A stretch of DNA of 8,444 nucleotides from Candidatus Tectimicrobiota bacterium (lineage in GTDB: Bacteria; JACPSX01), in contig JACPSX010000203.1 of NCBI GenBank assembly GCA_016193065.1, positions 1-8,444 on the forward strand, read 5' to 3'. Numbering within the stretch: position 1 is the first letter of the stretch; every line of letters begins with the position of its first letter. The position numbers and the translations under genes are program-made. Under the pieces are notes generated by a model. The model searched no databases. It was not told the DNA's origin and saw nothing but the letters and a program-made list of their open reading frames with translations. Below, piece after piece: positions 1-7,879 of the stretch.

Positions 1-3000
1 ATGTGGATCGCCACGGCTTCCCTCGCCGCTTTATCCAGGAGCGAATTTCCATGGGAGCGTTGGAAAATGAGCGGCATCAGATATTCGAACATGGTCCCGG
101 TCCAGCTGAGCAGCACCCGACGCCGGCCGATCGCGCTGTAGGGTCGGCTCATCGAGAACCAATGTTCAATGGGGACGTCTCCCCGCGCGACGGCTACGAA
201 ACTTCCGAACCGCGCCTCACTCGCCAGAAGATCGTAGTAAGCGCTATCCAAGCGGCCTGCAGAGACGTTGTAGCCGATGGAGAACAGCCGTCGTTCAGGG
301 TCATACAGGAAGCCCATGTCGATCGATTCGGATAACTCTCGCACATTTTTGATGAGCCGCTCGCCCGAACCCAGCATTTCGCCGGCCAGCCATTTCGACT
401 TTGCGAAGGTCTGCATAAGGTGGTCAAGCCATTCGAATAGGGGGACTACGGCCGCAGGAGCCGCCTCCCGGACCGACTGGAGGATCTGGATGCAACGAAC
501 GTGCCCGTTGGCAAGATCGACAAGTGAAGGCGCGTGATGCAGATCCTGGCGGATGGCAAGCACCGCATCCGGACCCAGCGGAGCGACCTCTTCTTCCGTC
601 TTTTCAGCGAGGATTTCGATCCAGGCCAGATAACGATCCGCGATCCCTAGCCAGGCCGATACCTGACTCTCCATCTGCCCGGCCCAATAGGCTGCACCCG
701 TTTCAATGTGGGCGGACTCACGCGCCTCATCGGCTAGAGTCCCTACGTACCCTTGCACGCTGCGCAACAGGTGAATCACGTCGACGATGCGATCCGGCGG
801 GGCTTCCCATGCGCCCATCAGTTCGTCGAGAGCGTGCGCATTAAAACCGGCAATGCTTCCCTCTTCCACGACCCGTCTCAGAATTTCCTTGGTGTCACCC
901 AGGCCTTCACAGGCTCTTCCATCAAGGACAGGTCGCTGAATCAGCTCATCAAGTCCATGCTCCAGGGTCCACAAGGCACCAAGCAGGTTTCCGCTGTCGA
1001 CGGCGGACACGTAGCGGGGTTCGAGAGGGGTCAGAGTTTGAAGATCGTACCAATTCAGCAGATGACCCTCATGGCGCTCCAGTTTGCCGATCGTTTCCAT
1101 GGAATGCGTCAGCTTTTCGACGACCTCATCCCCCGTCAGATATCCGAAATCATGCGCGGCCAGCGCGCTCAGCATCCAGAGGCCGATATTCGTTGGACTG
1201 GTACGCATCGCCAACCGGTTCTGAGGAGAAACCTGGTAGTTGTCGGGCGGAAGCCAAGAGGTCTCCTCACTGACGAAGTCCGAGAAAAAGCGCCAGGTGC
1301 GTCGTGCGACATTCCTCAGGAACCGCAGATCCTGTCCTAGAAGCAGGTACTGCTGTTGCTTCGCCGGCGGTCCTACGTTCAAGAGCCATCCGAGCAAAGG
1401 AGACAAGAACCACAATACAAGCCAGGGGCTCGCCAGCGCCAGGTCTGACGGCATCCAGCGAACCACCGCCCAACCGACCATCACACTGAACAAGCTCCCC
1501 AGGCCCAAAGAAGCTACAAACAATGACTGCCGACGCGCGGCACTCCAAGGGATCACCCGGGCCGGAGTCCACTCGAGCAACTTATGGCGAGTGATGAGGC
1601 GCCGGTACCAAACCCGCAAGATGGCATCTATAGCGAGCCCAGCTTGGTGCGGAAGCAGCGCGGCATCCGCAAGCGCCCGCAGCAGGTCGTGCGCCACCTT
1701 CGAGAAGGAGAAGCTCTTCAGACCCTTGTGGGTGGTCACCATTGTGAAGGGCTGCGCAAAAGGGTGGAAGAGCAACTGTATGGCGACCACAAGCGTAGAG
1801 ATCCACCCAAGCTGGGAAGACGTAAGCCAGGAGGCGATCAGCAAGCCCAGGCTGGTCGCGGGTAGCAGGCTGCGGCGCAAGTTGTCGAAAATCTTCCAAC
1901 GGTTGAACGTGGAGAGCGGGTTTGGGCCATGCCCTCTTCCCGACTGGGGAACGCGAGGAAAGAGCCAATCCGCGATTTGCCAATCACCACGAATCCAACG
2001 ATGCTGCCGGCTGCTGTAGCTCCGGTAACCCTGCGGGAACTCGTCATAGAGCTCAATATCACTGGCCAGACCCACTCGGACGTGCGCTCCTTCGATCAAG
2101 TCATGGCTCAGCACCCACTCTTCAGGGAACCTTCCTGAAAGCACCCGACTGAAGGCGCGCACATCATAGATGCCCTTTCCATGATAAGAGCCTTCGCCCG
2201 TGAGATCCTGATTGGCATCGGAAACCGCCTTGGTATATGGGTCAATTCCGACCGCGTCGGCGAAGAGACGGCTGAAAGGCGAGGCACTTGTGCTCGGCAG
2301 GGTAGGACTCACGCGCGGCTGGATGACCGTGTAGGAGCCGGCTGCAATTCTCCCTTCGGCAGCGAAGCGCGGCTGGTTCAGGGGATGTGCCAGGGTCTCG
2401 ATCATCCTGCGGGCAGTCCCATGAGGCAACTGTGTGTCGCTGTCCAAGGTGATGATGAACCTCACGTTCGACAGATGATCCGGGTCGCCGACAAATACCA
2501 AACGGCCGGCATCTTCAGGCCGCGTTCCATCGATCAGGCGGTTGAGCTCTTCCAACTTTCCGCGTTTGCGCTCCCAACCGATGTACTTCTGCTCGGATTC
2601 ACTCCATGTGCGGTTGCGATGGAAAAGGAAGAAACGCTCACCACCATACCGGTGATTGAGACCTTCGAGGCCTTCGATTGCAGTTTGGAGCAGCCGTTCA
2701 TCTCCCTCACGGCGTGCCTGATCCGCATCGGTGTAGTCCGTGAAGAGGCTGAAGAGGAGATTGGCTTCTTTGTTGGCCAGGTACCTGATTTCCAGCTTCT
2801 CCACGTCGGCCCGGATCGCCTCCTCGTCCGCCAGCAGCACGGGCACAACGACCAGCGTTCGAAATACATCTGGAATCCCTGAAGCCTCGAAATCCATCTT
2901 CGCAAGGGTGCGGGGTGGAAGCAGCCGCGTGACCAGGTAATTGATTACCTCGATCGCCAGTTGGCTGGCGGGGATCAGCAAAAGGAGTGCTATTGAGAGC

Positions 3001-4817
3001 TGAATCCCGGGCGACTGTCCGCCCAGGCCAAACCCGACGATCAGGGAAATGAACAGCGCAGAGAAGAAGCTGAGCCCAAGAAAGTACACGGCAGAATGAT
3101 GGCGATATACCCATTGCAGAGCGCGGAAACGCGGTGTTTCACGACACCGTATGAGCCGCGCAAACTCGCGCCTCCCTTCCCCGATGAGATAGGTCCCGAC
3201 GTGGGTCCAGCGCTCATCCTCCGCCGATTCACGCCCGGCTCGTGTGGCCCTCTCGATAGCGCGTTGGGCGACTTGTTCCTCCGTTTGGCCGGACCCACGG
3301 GCGAACTCTTCAATCGCCCGGCGATACCGATCACGAGTGTCGAAATCCATCTTGGGATACACGCCGGATGGATCAAACCAAAGCAACTGCTCCACGTGGC
3401 TTAGATTCTCGAAGATCTGTCTCCAATCCAACAGAGCGAGCTGTCGCAAGCTGGTAAACGCATTCCCGATCGATATCTGATCCTTCGTCTGGCGGTTTTG
3501 CTCACGCAGGTTGAGATCGTTCAAGGATTTCCGGAGCGTGCGCTCAAGCCAGATCTGGACCGGCACCAATGCGGCCGCCTCGTCATAGAGATGACCGACA
3601 AGTTGAGAACCAAAATAGGGGCTCGGGCTCGGTTGGGTTTCAGCAAGTTCTGCCAGGATCGAGAAGAGCTGGTTAGGATCTCGCCGATTGGCTGTAATGA
3701 GCCTGTTCGCCCAGAAGCCGGCGATCTCACGCTCTCGCAGGTCTGTCAGGGCTCTTACGGCGAGACCCTGGATGCTCTCGATCAACGTGGTGCGCAGCAT
3801 CTGGGGGACCGCCCAGAGTTCGCCGATCGTCAGCGTGCGCACGGATTGATATGCTTCAATGAATGCCAGGATATTCTCCCGGTCGAGACGCAAGTCCGTA
3901 TGGGAGACGAGTTCCTTCGCCAGGCCGTAGATGCGCGGTAGACCCCGGTAAGGCTCGTTGGCAAGTGCCGGTAGTTCCTGGTAGTAACGCCGGGGAAGGT
4001 TCAGATGAACCTCGCGGGCGTTGCCCTCGACGATGTATTCATTATCGAGAATCCACTCGGCGCTTGGACTCACACTATGTTCCAGTCGACTCGCTTCGGA
4101 GAGATCCGAGCAAACCTGATGGACCCACTGACGGGCCCGTTCAAGACGATCGAGTAGTTCGGTATTCCGCTGCGGCTTTGGGTCCACCTGGTGATCCACA
4201 GCCAGGCGCTGGGCATGCTCCTGGATTTGTGCCGGGGAGAGCGGCACTCCGGAGCTCCGCACGTCTCCGATTGGACTCTCGCGCTGCGGATGCAGGACGA
4301 AGACCGCGGGCGGGACCTCGCCGATTTCCCGAAGTATCCCCACTGGAAGCCTCAAGGTCTCGACCGGCGCCTGGAGAATCAGAACGGTCTCCCCAGATAC
4401 CAACCAACGTGCGTGATCCTCAAGCAGCCTTCGTTCGACACCGTATTTCGACCGTCGTATCCACATCCCGCCAAAGAGGGCTCCGACGAATCCAGCCGAC
4501 AGGATCGAAGTCAGGGGAGAAAAAGTTGCGCTCAGAATGGACTCCGGCCAGTGAAGGACCAGGGAAGCCACTCCGGCGAGACCCCCCAACAGGATGGTAG
4601 CCAGGGTCGCACCGAGGGCACGGCGCCAAAAGAACGGATCCCATTTGTGTACGTCTCCGTCCGCGGTCTTGTGCACGAATGCAGCGCGCCGGAAGCCCCT
4701 CCTCTTCAGTTCCCGCAGGGCTCCACGAGCTTCATTCTGTCTTGCAAAGTAACTTATGAGAATACCTGCTTCCACTTGCCGTCCTTGTCTCACCACTTTA
4801 TCTAAGCTTCTAAGCAT
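1..4817 (-). CDS. ndvB: Cyclic beta-1,2-glucan synthase (NdvB/Cgs), N-terminal 1605 residues, cut by left edge
   Basis: Membrane enzyme that polymerises UDP-glucose into cyclic beta-1,2-glucan, a periplasmic osmoprotective and surface glucan. I translated the minus frame through to base 3 and found no stop or frameshift. Visible parts: an alpha/beta N-terminal region split by hydrophobic segments (residues 19-165); AEWILDN near 256; PKMDFDTRDRYR near 490; membrane segments near 575-625; a GT84 catalytic domain of about 645-950 with DSD (792-794), GEGSYHGKGIYD (874-885), SHDLIEG (Asp906) and QHRW (938-941); membrane segments near 983-1022 and 1098-1146; and a glucoamylase-like domain from about 1166 with TSPTNIGLW, RYVSAVDSGN, YYDLLASEARFGSF and SWTGTMFEYLMP. 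Family members reach about 2800 residues, so the C-terminal GH94 phosphorylase part, which controls ring size, should lie to the left. The ATG at 4817 is the only in-frame ATG near the N terminus. It lacks a clear Shine-Dalgarno, so GTG at 4796 or 4793 is possible. Family certain, exact start moderate. Confidence 0.96.
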   Translation of the reverse strand, partial: MLRSLDKVVRQGRQVEAGILISYFARQNEARGALRELKRRGFRRAAFVHKTADGDVHKWDPFFWRRALGATLATILLGGLAGVASLVLHWPESILSATFSPLTSILSAGFVGALFGGMWIRRSKYGVERRLLEDHARWLVSGETVLILQAPVETLRLPVGILREIGEVPPAVFVLHPQRESPIGDVRSSGVPLSPAQIQEHAQRLAVDHQVDPKPQRNTELLDRLERARQWVHQVCSDLSEASRLEHSVSPSAEWILDNEYIVEGNAREVHLNLPRRYYQELPALANEPYRGLPRIYGLAKELVSHTDLRLDRENILAFIEAYQSVRTLTIGELWAVPQMLRTTLIESIQGLAVRALTDLREREIAGFWANRLITANRRDPNQLFSILAELAETQPSPSPYFGSQLVGHLYDEAAALVPVQIWLERTLRKSLNDLNLREQNRQTKDQISIGNAFTSLRQLALLDWRQIFENLSHVEQLLWFDPSGVYPKMDFDTRDRYRRAIEEFARGSGQTEEQVAQRAIERATRAGRESAEDERWTHVGTYLIGEGRREFARLIRCRETPRFRALQWVYRHHSAVYFLGLSFFSALFISLIVGFGLGGQSPGIQLSIALLLLIPASQLAIEVINYLVTRLLPPRTLAKMDFEASGIPDVFRTLVVVPVLLADEEAIRADVEKLEIRYLANKEANLLFSLFTDYTDADQARREGDERLLQTAIEGLEGLNHRYGGERFFLFHRNRTWSESEQKYIGWERKRGKLEELNRLIDGTRPEDAGRLVFVGDPDHLSNVRFIITLDSDTQLPHGTARRMIETLAHPLNQPRFAAEGRIAAGSYTVIQPRVSPTLPSTSASPFSRLFADAVGIDPYTKAVSDANQDLTGEGSYHGKGIYDVRAFSRVLSGRFPEEWVLSHDLIEGAHVRVGLASDIELYDEFPQGYRSYSSRQHRWIRGDWQIADWLFPRVPQSGRGHGPNPLSTFNRWKIFDNLRRSLLPATSLGLLIASWLTSSQLGWISTLVVAIQLLFHPFAQPFTMVTTHKGLKSFSFSKVAHDLLRALADAALLPHQAGLAIDAILRVWYRRLITRHKLLEWTPARVIPWSAARRQSLFVASLGLGSLFSVMVGWAVVRWMPSDLALASPWLVLWFLSPLLGWLLNVGPPAKQQQYLLLGQDLRFLRNVARRTWRFFSDFVSEETSWLPPDNYQVSPQNRLAMRTSPTNIGLWMLSALAAHDFGYLTGDEVVEKLTHSMETIGKLERHEGHLLNWYDLQTLTPLEPRYVSAVDSGNLLGALWTLEHGLDELIQRPVLDGRACEGLGDTKEILRRVVEEGSIAGFNAHALDELMGAWEAPPDRIVDVIHLLRSVQGYVGTLADEARESAHIETGAAYWAGQMESQVSAWLGIADRYLAWIEILAEKTEEEVAPLGPDAVLAIRQDLHHAPSLVDLANGHVRCIQILQSVREAAPAAVVPLFEWLDHLMQTFAKSKWLAGEMLGSGERLIKNVRELSESIDMGFLYDPERRLFSIGYNVSAGRLDSAYYDLLASEARFGSFVAVARGDVPIEHWFSMSRPYSAIGRRRVLLSWTGTMFEYLMPLIFQRSHGNSLLDKAAREAVAIH

Positions 4818-4961
4818 TGCGATGGTAGACCAGCCACTACTTCCGCCTCCGGATGGCCCGGATGATCTCGTCGAGACGATGGAGGGAGGTAAAGGTTCCA
4901 AGGGCAGACGTGGACGAGGAAACGAGGATAAGACCTCCCCCGAGTTGTTAGATGGATGTTA

Positions 4962-5002
4962 GGTAAAAAGAGAAAGGGGCTAGGGAGTGTATCCCTAACC
5001 CC
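4962..5002 (-). terminator. Rho-independent terminator of the initiator tRNA
   Basis: On the minus strand an 11-bp stem (arms 5002-4992 and 4986-4976, GGGGTTAGGGA against TCCCTAGCCCC, one G-U pair) closes a 5-nt loop and is followed at once by TTTCTCTTTTT. It lies 10 nt beyond the tRNA 3' end and 145 nt before the ndvB start codon. It should end the tRNA transcript and separate it from ndvB. Confidence 0.9.
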
Positions 5003-5012
5003 TATTATTATT

Positions 5013-5089
<77 letters not shown>

Positions 5090-5131
5090 CCGCGTTAGAT
5101 TGGAAATGATCCGATCCAGAAAGCCGAATCC

Positions 5132-5159
5132 ATTATAGGTCTTGTTCCCATAATGTCAA
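5132..5159 (-). promoter_or_regulatory. Consensus sigma-70 promoter of the initiator tRNA
   Basis: Reading the minus strand, TTGACA (5159-5154) and TATAAT (5137-5132) match the housekeeping sigma consensus exactly and are 16 bp apart. Transcription would start near 5125, about 35 nt before the mature tRNA 5' end at 5089. Such strength fits a stable RNA gene. The GC-rich discriminator typical of stringently controlled promoters is not obvious. Confidence 0.88.
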
Positions 5160-5218
5160 GATATTTCGGGCTCTTGCGCACCCCTTTCTTCCCGTATTCC
5201 CGTCCCCATGATGTGACC

Positions 5219-6430
5219 CTAGAGGGGGGTGACCACTTCCTCCCCCGACAGCTTCACATATATCTTCTCGGACCGCGCGGGCTTGCCCTCCATGCGGTCC
5301 TTGAGCCAGTCGGCCACGTACGTGCGAGGATGCGGGTTGGCAATTGAATGCTTTTCCCCTTCGCACACGATGAGGGTCTTGGGGACGGAAATTCCTTCCA
5401 CATGGCGATAGACGTGCTCGATGGGGCAAAGCTCGTCATCTTCGCCAGCCAGAACGAGGTAAGGAGTCGTAATCCGGGAAGCAGCCTCTCGGGCGTCCAG
5501 AGTGCGGGCGAAGCGGTTAAATTCCTCTTCGTCCTGGTAGCCCGTCATGTACATGTAGTTCAGCTTGAAGGTCGGCGAGGCTTTCTCGAATAGGCTGTTC
5601 ATGCCCGGTTCCAGACAGATGTTGGCGACCGCGATGGCCCGCACCCGGTTGCCGGCTGCTGCGCCGACCAGCGTCCCCCAGTAGGACCCCATGCTCACCC
5701 CAAAGATGGCGATCCGTTCCGGATCGACCTCCGGGCGTCGGGCCAGCAGCTCCAGGGCCGCCGTTCCGGCCTCCGCGTAGTTCGTCGCGGTGACCCGGAT
5801 CTTCCTCAAGTTGCTCGTGCCCTGCCCCGGTCCGTCCAGCCTCAGGACCGCCAGCCCCCGCTCCAGGAAGGAATCCCCATAAAGAGAGCCCTCCTCCTTC
5901 ACGGAATCCATTCCTGGAATCCCCAGTATGGCCGGAACTTTCCCCTGGACCTCTCTGGGCAGGTGCAGAAGACCTGAGAGGCTTTTCCCCTCAAAGGGGA
6001 CTTCCACCCGCTCGATCCGGTGATCCGCGTAGGCGATGTACTTGTCGTAGCAGTGGTCCTTGTCCTCTTCCCAGGCCATCTTCTGAGGATTGTCGTCTTC
6101 AAAGAGCGGCCACTGGGCGTGGCAAAAGAGCTGGGCCGCGATGAAATAGTTCTCCCGGGCCGTGACCAGGTAGCCTTCCCGCTCGGCCTTTTCCCCCATC
6201 TCCTGGCGCCGCTGGCCCCCCCGGGCAAACTCCCGGCCGATGTCGTTAAACTTTTTCACCCGTTGGCCGATCGCCCGCAGGTCGCCGCCCACCGCCGCCC
6301 CGCAGTTGGCCAGGATCCTTCGGGTGCGCCCCTGATCCCAATCGAGCCCCACCACGTTCACGATGTGATCGAGGAGCCAGCGCTGCTCCTGCCAGCGCTG
6401 GACTTTCTTTTCCGTATCGTCCCGCATCAT
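5219..6430 (-). CDS. Alpha/beta hydrolase, 2,6-dihydroxypseudooxynicotine hydrolase/FrsA-like family
   Basis: A 403-residue cytoplasmic hydrolase; no signal peptide or membrane segment is visible. Residues 1-135 form a polar, helix-rich N-terminal domain (for example ARENYFIAAQLFCHAQWPLF, 91-110) as in the pseudooxynicotine C-C hydrolase group. The alpha/beta-hydrolase core follows: the strand-turn GIPGMDSVKEEG (170-181), similar to the family's G-x-DS-x-KEE segment; LRLDGPGQG (196-204); nucleophile elbow GVSMG with Ser246; the acid in LAGEDDELCP, most likely Asp332; and His361 in GEKHSI. The triad therefore looks complete. Members of this group cleave C-C bonds in diketone-like substrates or hydrolyse esters, so the substrate is not predictable. 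The ATG at 6430 is followed by a second ATG, and GGGAGA lies about 8 nt upstream. It is divergent from the CoA-transferase alpha gene, 335 bp apart, which hints at a shared pathway. Family confident, reaction unknown. Confidence 0.9.
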   Translation of the reverse strand: MMRDDTEKKVQRWQEQRWLLDHIVNVVGLDWDQGRTRRILANCGAAVGGDLRAIGQRVKKFNDIGREFARGGQRRQEMGEKAEREGYLVTARENYFIAAQLFCHAQWPLFEDDNPQKMAWEEDKDHCYDKYIAYADHRIERVEVPFEGKSLSGLLHLPREVQGKVPAILGIPGMDSVKEEGSLYGDSFLERGLAVLRLDGPGQGTSNLRKIRVTATNYAEAGTAALELLARRPEVDPERIAIFGVSMGSYWGTLVGAAAGNRVRAIAVANICLEPGMNSLFEKASPTFKLNYMYMTGYQDEEEFNRFARTLDAREAASRITTPYLVLAGEDDELCPIEHVYRHVEGISVPKTLIVCEGEKHSIANPHPRTYVADWLKDRMEGKPARSEKIYVKLSGEEVVTPL

Positions 6431-6542
6431 GCCCCATTCTCCCGGTTTCGTAAACGCTCTTCACCGTGGCCCGCACCAACTCCGATGCTTTCTGCCGCCC
6501 GCGCGCGTTCTGCACCGCGACAAACGCCTCGATGTTCTTGGC

Positions 6543-6572
6543 CTTTTACTCCTTCGCCCCTTTTACTGTCAA
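6543..6572 (-). promoter_or_regulatory. Candidate promoter of the hydrolase gene
   Basis: On the minus strand a perfect TTGACA (6572-6567) is followed, 18 bp on, by TAAAAG (6548-6543), a four-of-six match to the -10 consensus. The start would be near 6536, giving a leader of about 105 nt. The -10 is weak, so this is a tentative call. Confidence 0.3.
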
Positions 6573-6614
6573 CTGCAAACCCGTCTTTTCAAGAGACTGC
6601 CAGTTCGTTTCCGA

Positions 6615-6649
6615 CCCCGGCTTACCGGGGAATTTCCTTGAAATTTCCC
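6615..6649. repeat. Hairpin plus adjoining dyad over the gctA -35 region
   Basis: CCCCGG (6615-6620) and CCGGGG (6625-6630) form a perfect 6-bp stem with a CTTA loop. It continues into GGGGAATTTCC-TTG-AAATTTCCC (6627-6649), an imperfect inverted repeat that covers the candidate -35 at 6638. No T-run follows on either strand, so it is not a simple terminator. A regulator site is possible but unproven. Confidence 0.4.
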
Positions 6650-6667
6650 GTCTTCTTTTGCTACGAT
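6638..6667 (+). promoter_or_regulatory. Candidate promoter of the gctAB pair
   Basis: TTGAAA (6638-6643) and TACGAT (6662-6667) are 18 bp apart and resemble sigma-70 hexamers. Transcription would start near 6674, about 92 nt before the gctA start codon. The -35 sits inside an AT-rich dyad, which could be an operator. Confidence 0.4.
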
Positions 6668-6765
6668 TCCCTCTGTCGTAATTCCGGAGGGGCAGCTCCC
6701 TAATCCCAAAAAGGGTCCGTTTTCCAGCCAAGTTCCGGGCCCAGGAACGCGTTGGAGTTCCCGAC

Positions 6766-7671
6766 ATGGCAAACAAGCTGAAAAGCGCTGCCGATGTGGT
6801 TCGGTCCATTCCGGACGGCTCCTCCATCGCCTTGGGCGGGTTCGCCGTCGCCCGCAACGTCATCACCGTCGTCCACGAGCTGATCCGCCAGCACAAGAAA
6901 AATCTCACCCTCTCCCAATGCGTGATGGGGATGGATACCGATCTCCTGGTGGGTGCCGGCCTGGTGAGCCGTCTCATTGTCGGTGGGGGATCCCTGGACC
7001 GGTTCGGCCTCGTGAACTGTGTGAACAGGGCTCGGGAGTCGGGGCAGGTCGAATCTCATGACTACAGCAGCCTCTCCATCTGCTTCCGATATCTGGCCGG
7101 GGCCCTGGGAATTTCCTTCATCCCGATTAAATCCCTGATTGCCTCCGAGGTGCTCGAGCGGCTGGAATCGGGGCCGGCTGCCACGGATGTGCAGCGAATG
7201 AAATGCCCTTTTACGGGGGAAGAATACCTGCTGCTCAAGGCTCTGACCCCCGATGTCGCTCTCGTTCACGTGCAGGTGGCCGACCGCGAGGGAAACTGCC
7301 GGATCGACGGGCCTCGCTGGGAGAACGAGGAGCAGGCCAAAGCAGCCCGCCGGGTCATCATCATTGCCGAGGAGATCGTGCCCACAGAGTACATCCAACG
7401 TTACCCAGAGCGAACCGTGATCCCGGCACACCGGGTGGAAGCGGTCATTCACCAGCCCTTCGGTGCCCACCCGACGGCCGTCTTTGGCTGCTACGATTAC
7501 GACGGGGCTCACCTGGAGCTCTATGTGGATCACGTAAAGCGTCCCGATCGAGTGAACAAGTACCTGGACGAGTATGTCCTGAGCACTCGGGATCACTGGG
7601 AATACCTGGAGAAGGTGGGAGGACTCCAGCGCCTGAATGGACTGAGGGCCAGCCGCATCCTGGGCTATTGA
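6766..7671 (+). CDS. gctA: Family I CoA-transferase, alpha subunit (glutaconate CoA-transferase GctA-like)
   Basis: A 301-residue soluble subunit of a heteromeric CoA-transferase that moves CoA between an acyl-CoA donor and a free carboxylate. IALGGFAVARN (21-31) matches the N-terminal glycine-rich strand of GctA. VALVHVQVADREGNCRI (164-180) is the family's conserved H-x-Q-x-AD-x-x-G-N segment. IIIAEEIVP (198-206) and PFGAHPTAVFGCYDYD (231-246) are close to the glutaconate CoA-transferase alpha chain as I recall it. The C terminus (HWEYLEKVGG, 277-286) also follows that pattern, and length is near the family's usual size. The ATG at 6766 has GGAG 7 nt upstream. The beta-subunit gene follows after an unusually long 208-bp spacer. 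The acid it acts on is unknown: glutaconate, other short-chain acids, or a ring-cleavage intermediate as for the related IpdAB are alternatives. The symbol reflects similarity, not proven substrate. Confidence 0.9.
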   Translation: MANKLKSAADVVRSIPDGSSIALGGFAVARNVITVVHELIRQHKKNLTLSQCVMGMDTDLLVGAGLVSRLIVGGGSLDRFGLVNCVNRARESGQVESHDYSSLSICFRYLAGALGISFIPIKSLIASEVLERLESGPAATDVQRMKCPFTGEEYLLLKALTPDVALVHVQVADREGNCRIDGPRWENEEQAKAARRVIIIAEEIVPTEYIQRYPERTVIPAHRVEAVIHQPFGAHPTAVFGCYDYDGAHLELYVDHVKRPDRVNKYLDEYVLSTRDHWEYLEKVGGLQRLNGLRASRILGY

Positions 7672-7717
7672 CCTCGCTCGCAGTCGCAGGGGATTCGCGT
7701 TTTGCCACTAGTAACCC

Positions 7718-7767
7718 CCCGTTCAGCCTTCGACCGGGTACCCGGCTTCCGGGTGAGGCCGAACGGG
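7718..7767. repeat. Imperfect palindromic element 1 in the gctA-gctB spacer
   Basis: The outer arms CCCGTTC (7718-7724) and GAACGGG (7761-7767) pair perfectly, and the next bases pair with one mismatch (GCCT with AGGC). Inside, ACCCGG-CTT-CCGGGT (7740-7754) forms a second tight stem. The outer bases and the CCTTCGAC core resemble dispersed REP-like palindromes common in environmental bacteria. It starts 46 nt after the gctA stop. It could stabilise the gctA mRNA end or lower gctB readthrough. Confidence 0.6.
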
Positions 7768-7796
7768 ACGGGTATTGAAATCACTTGGTAGTTGAC

Positions 7797-7825
7797 CGTT
7801 CGTGGTGAGCCTGTCGAACCACGAA
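7797..7825. repeat. REP-like palindrome 2 in the gctA-gctB spacer
   Basis: TTCGTGGT (7799-7806) and ACCACGAA (7818-7825) form a perfect 8-bp stem around the loop GAGCCTGTCGA. The GTGAGCCTGTCGAACCAC core is one I know as a dispersed extragenic palindrome in many bacterial genomes. An AAAAAG-A-CTTTTT run follows at once (7824-7836). It lies 54 nt before the gctB start codon. No transposase gene accompanies it. Confidence 0.7.
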
Positions 7826-7879
7826 AAAGACTTTTTCAGCAGCTCGCTAGGGTTCTGAAGTCCGACCCAGGGAGGAGCC

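Larger units (their letters stand above)
6431..6765. other. Divergent intergenic region between the hydrolase and CoA-transferase genes
   Basis: No convincing gene lies in these 335 bp. They hold candidate promoters for both directions (listed separately), a GC-rich hairpin at 6615-6630 joined to an AT-rich dyad at 6627-6649, and a near-perfect 17-bp dyad at 6733-6749 (GTTCCGGGCCCAGGAAC), 16 bp before the gctA start codon. GGAG at 6755-6758 is the gctA ribosome binding site. A GTG-started minus frame from 6515 runs into the hydrolase gene out of frame and is judged non-coding. Confidence 0.6.

Noticed and set aside
1240-2019. Plus-strand open frame of 259 codons
   Set aside because: It lies opposite the membrane and GT84 C-terminal part of ndvB, whose frame is intact here. 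It reads as Arg/Ser-rich shadow sequence.
4818-4961. Possible ndvB promoter or in-frame upstream extension
   Set aside because: The frame stays open to a stop at 4959-4961, but no ATG or GTG lies upstream of 4817. GGAGG at 4850-4846 is 28 nt from the ATG with no in-frame start at proper spacing. No convincing -35/-10 pair was seen.
6246-6515. Minus-strand GTG frame of 89 codons overlapping the hydrolase start
   Set aside because: Its second half is the hydrolase gene read out of frame, it lacks a Shine-Dalgarno, and the first part shows no known family. A frameshifted longer hydrolase N terminus was considered, but the ATG at 6430 has a good site.
6020-6703. Plus-strand open frame of 227 codons opposite the hydrolase start
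   Set aside because: It is antisense to the hydrolase N-terminal domain, with no family motif and no good ribosome binding site.
6700-7596. Minus-strand open frame of 298 codons opposite gctA
   Set aside because: It is fully antisense to a clearly recognised CoA-transferase subunit, has low-complexity shadow composition and no recognisable motif.
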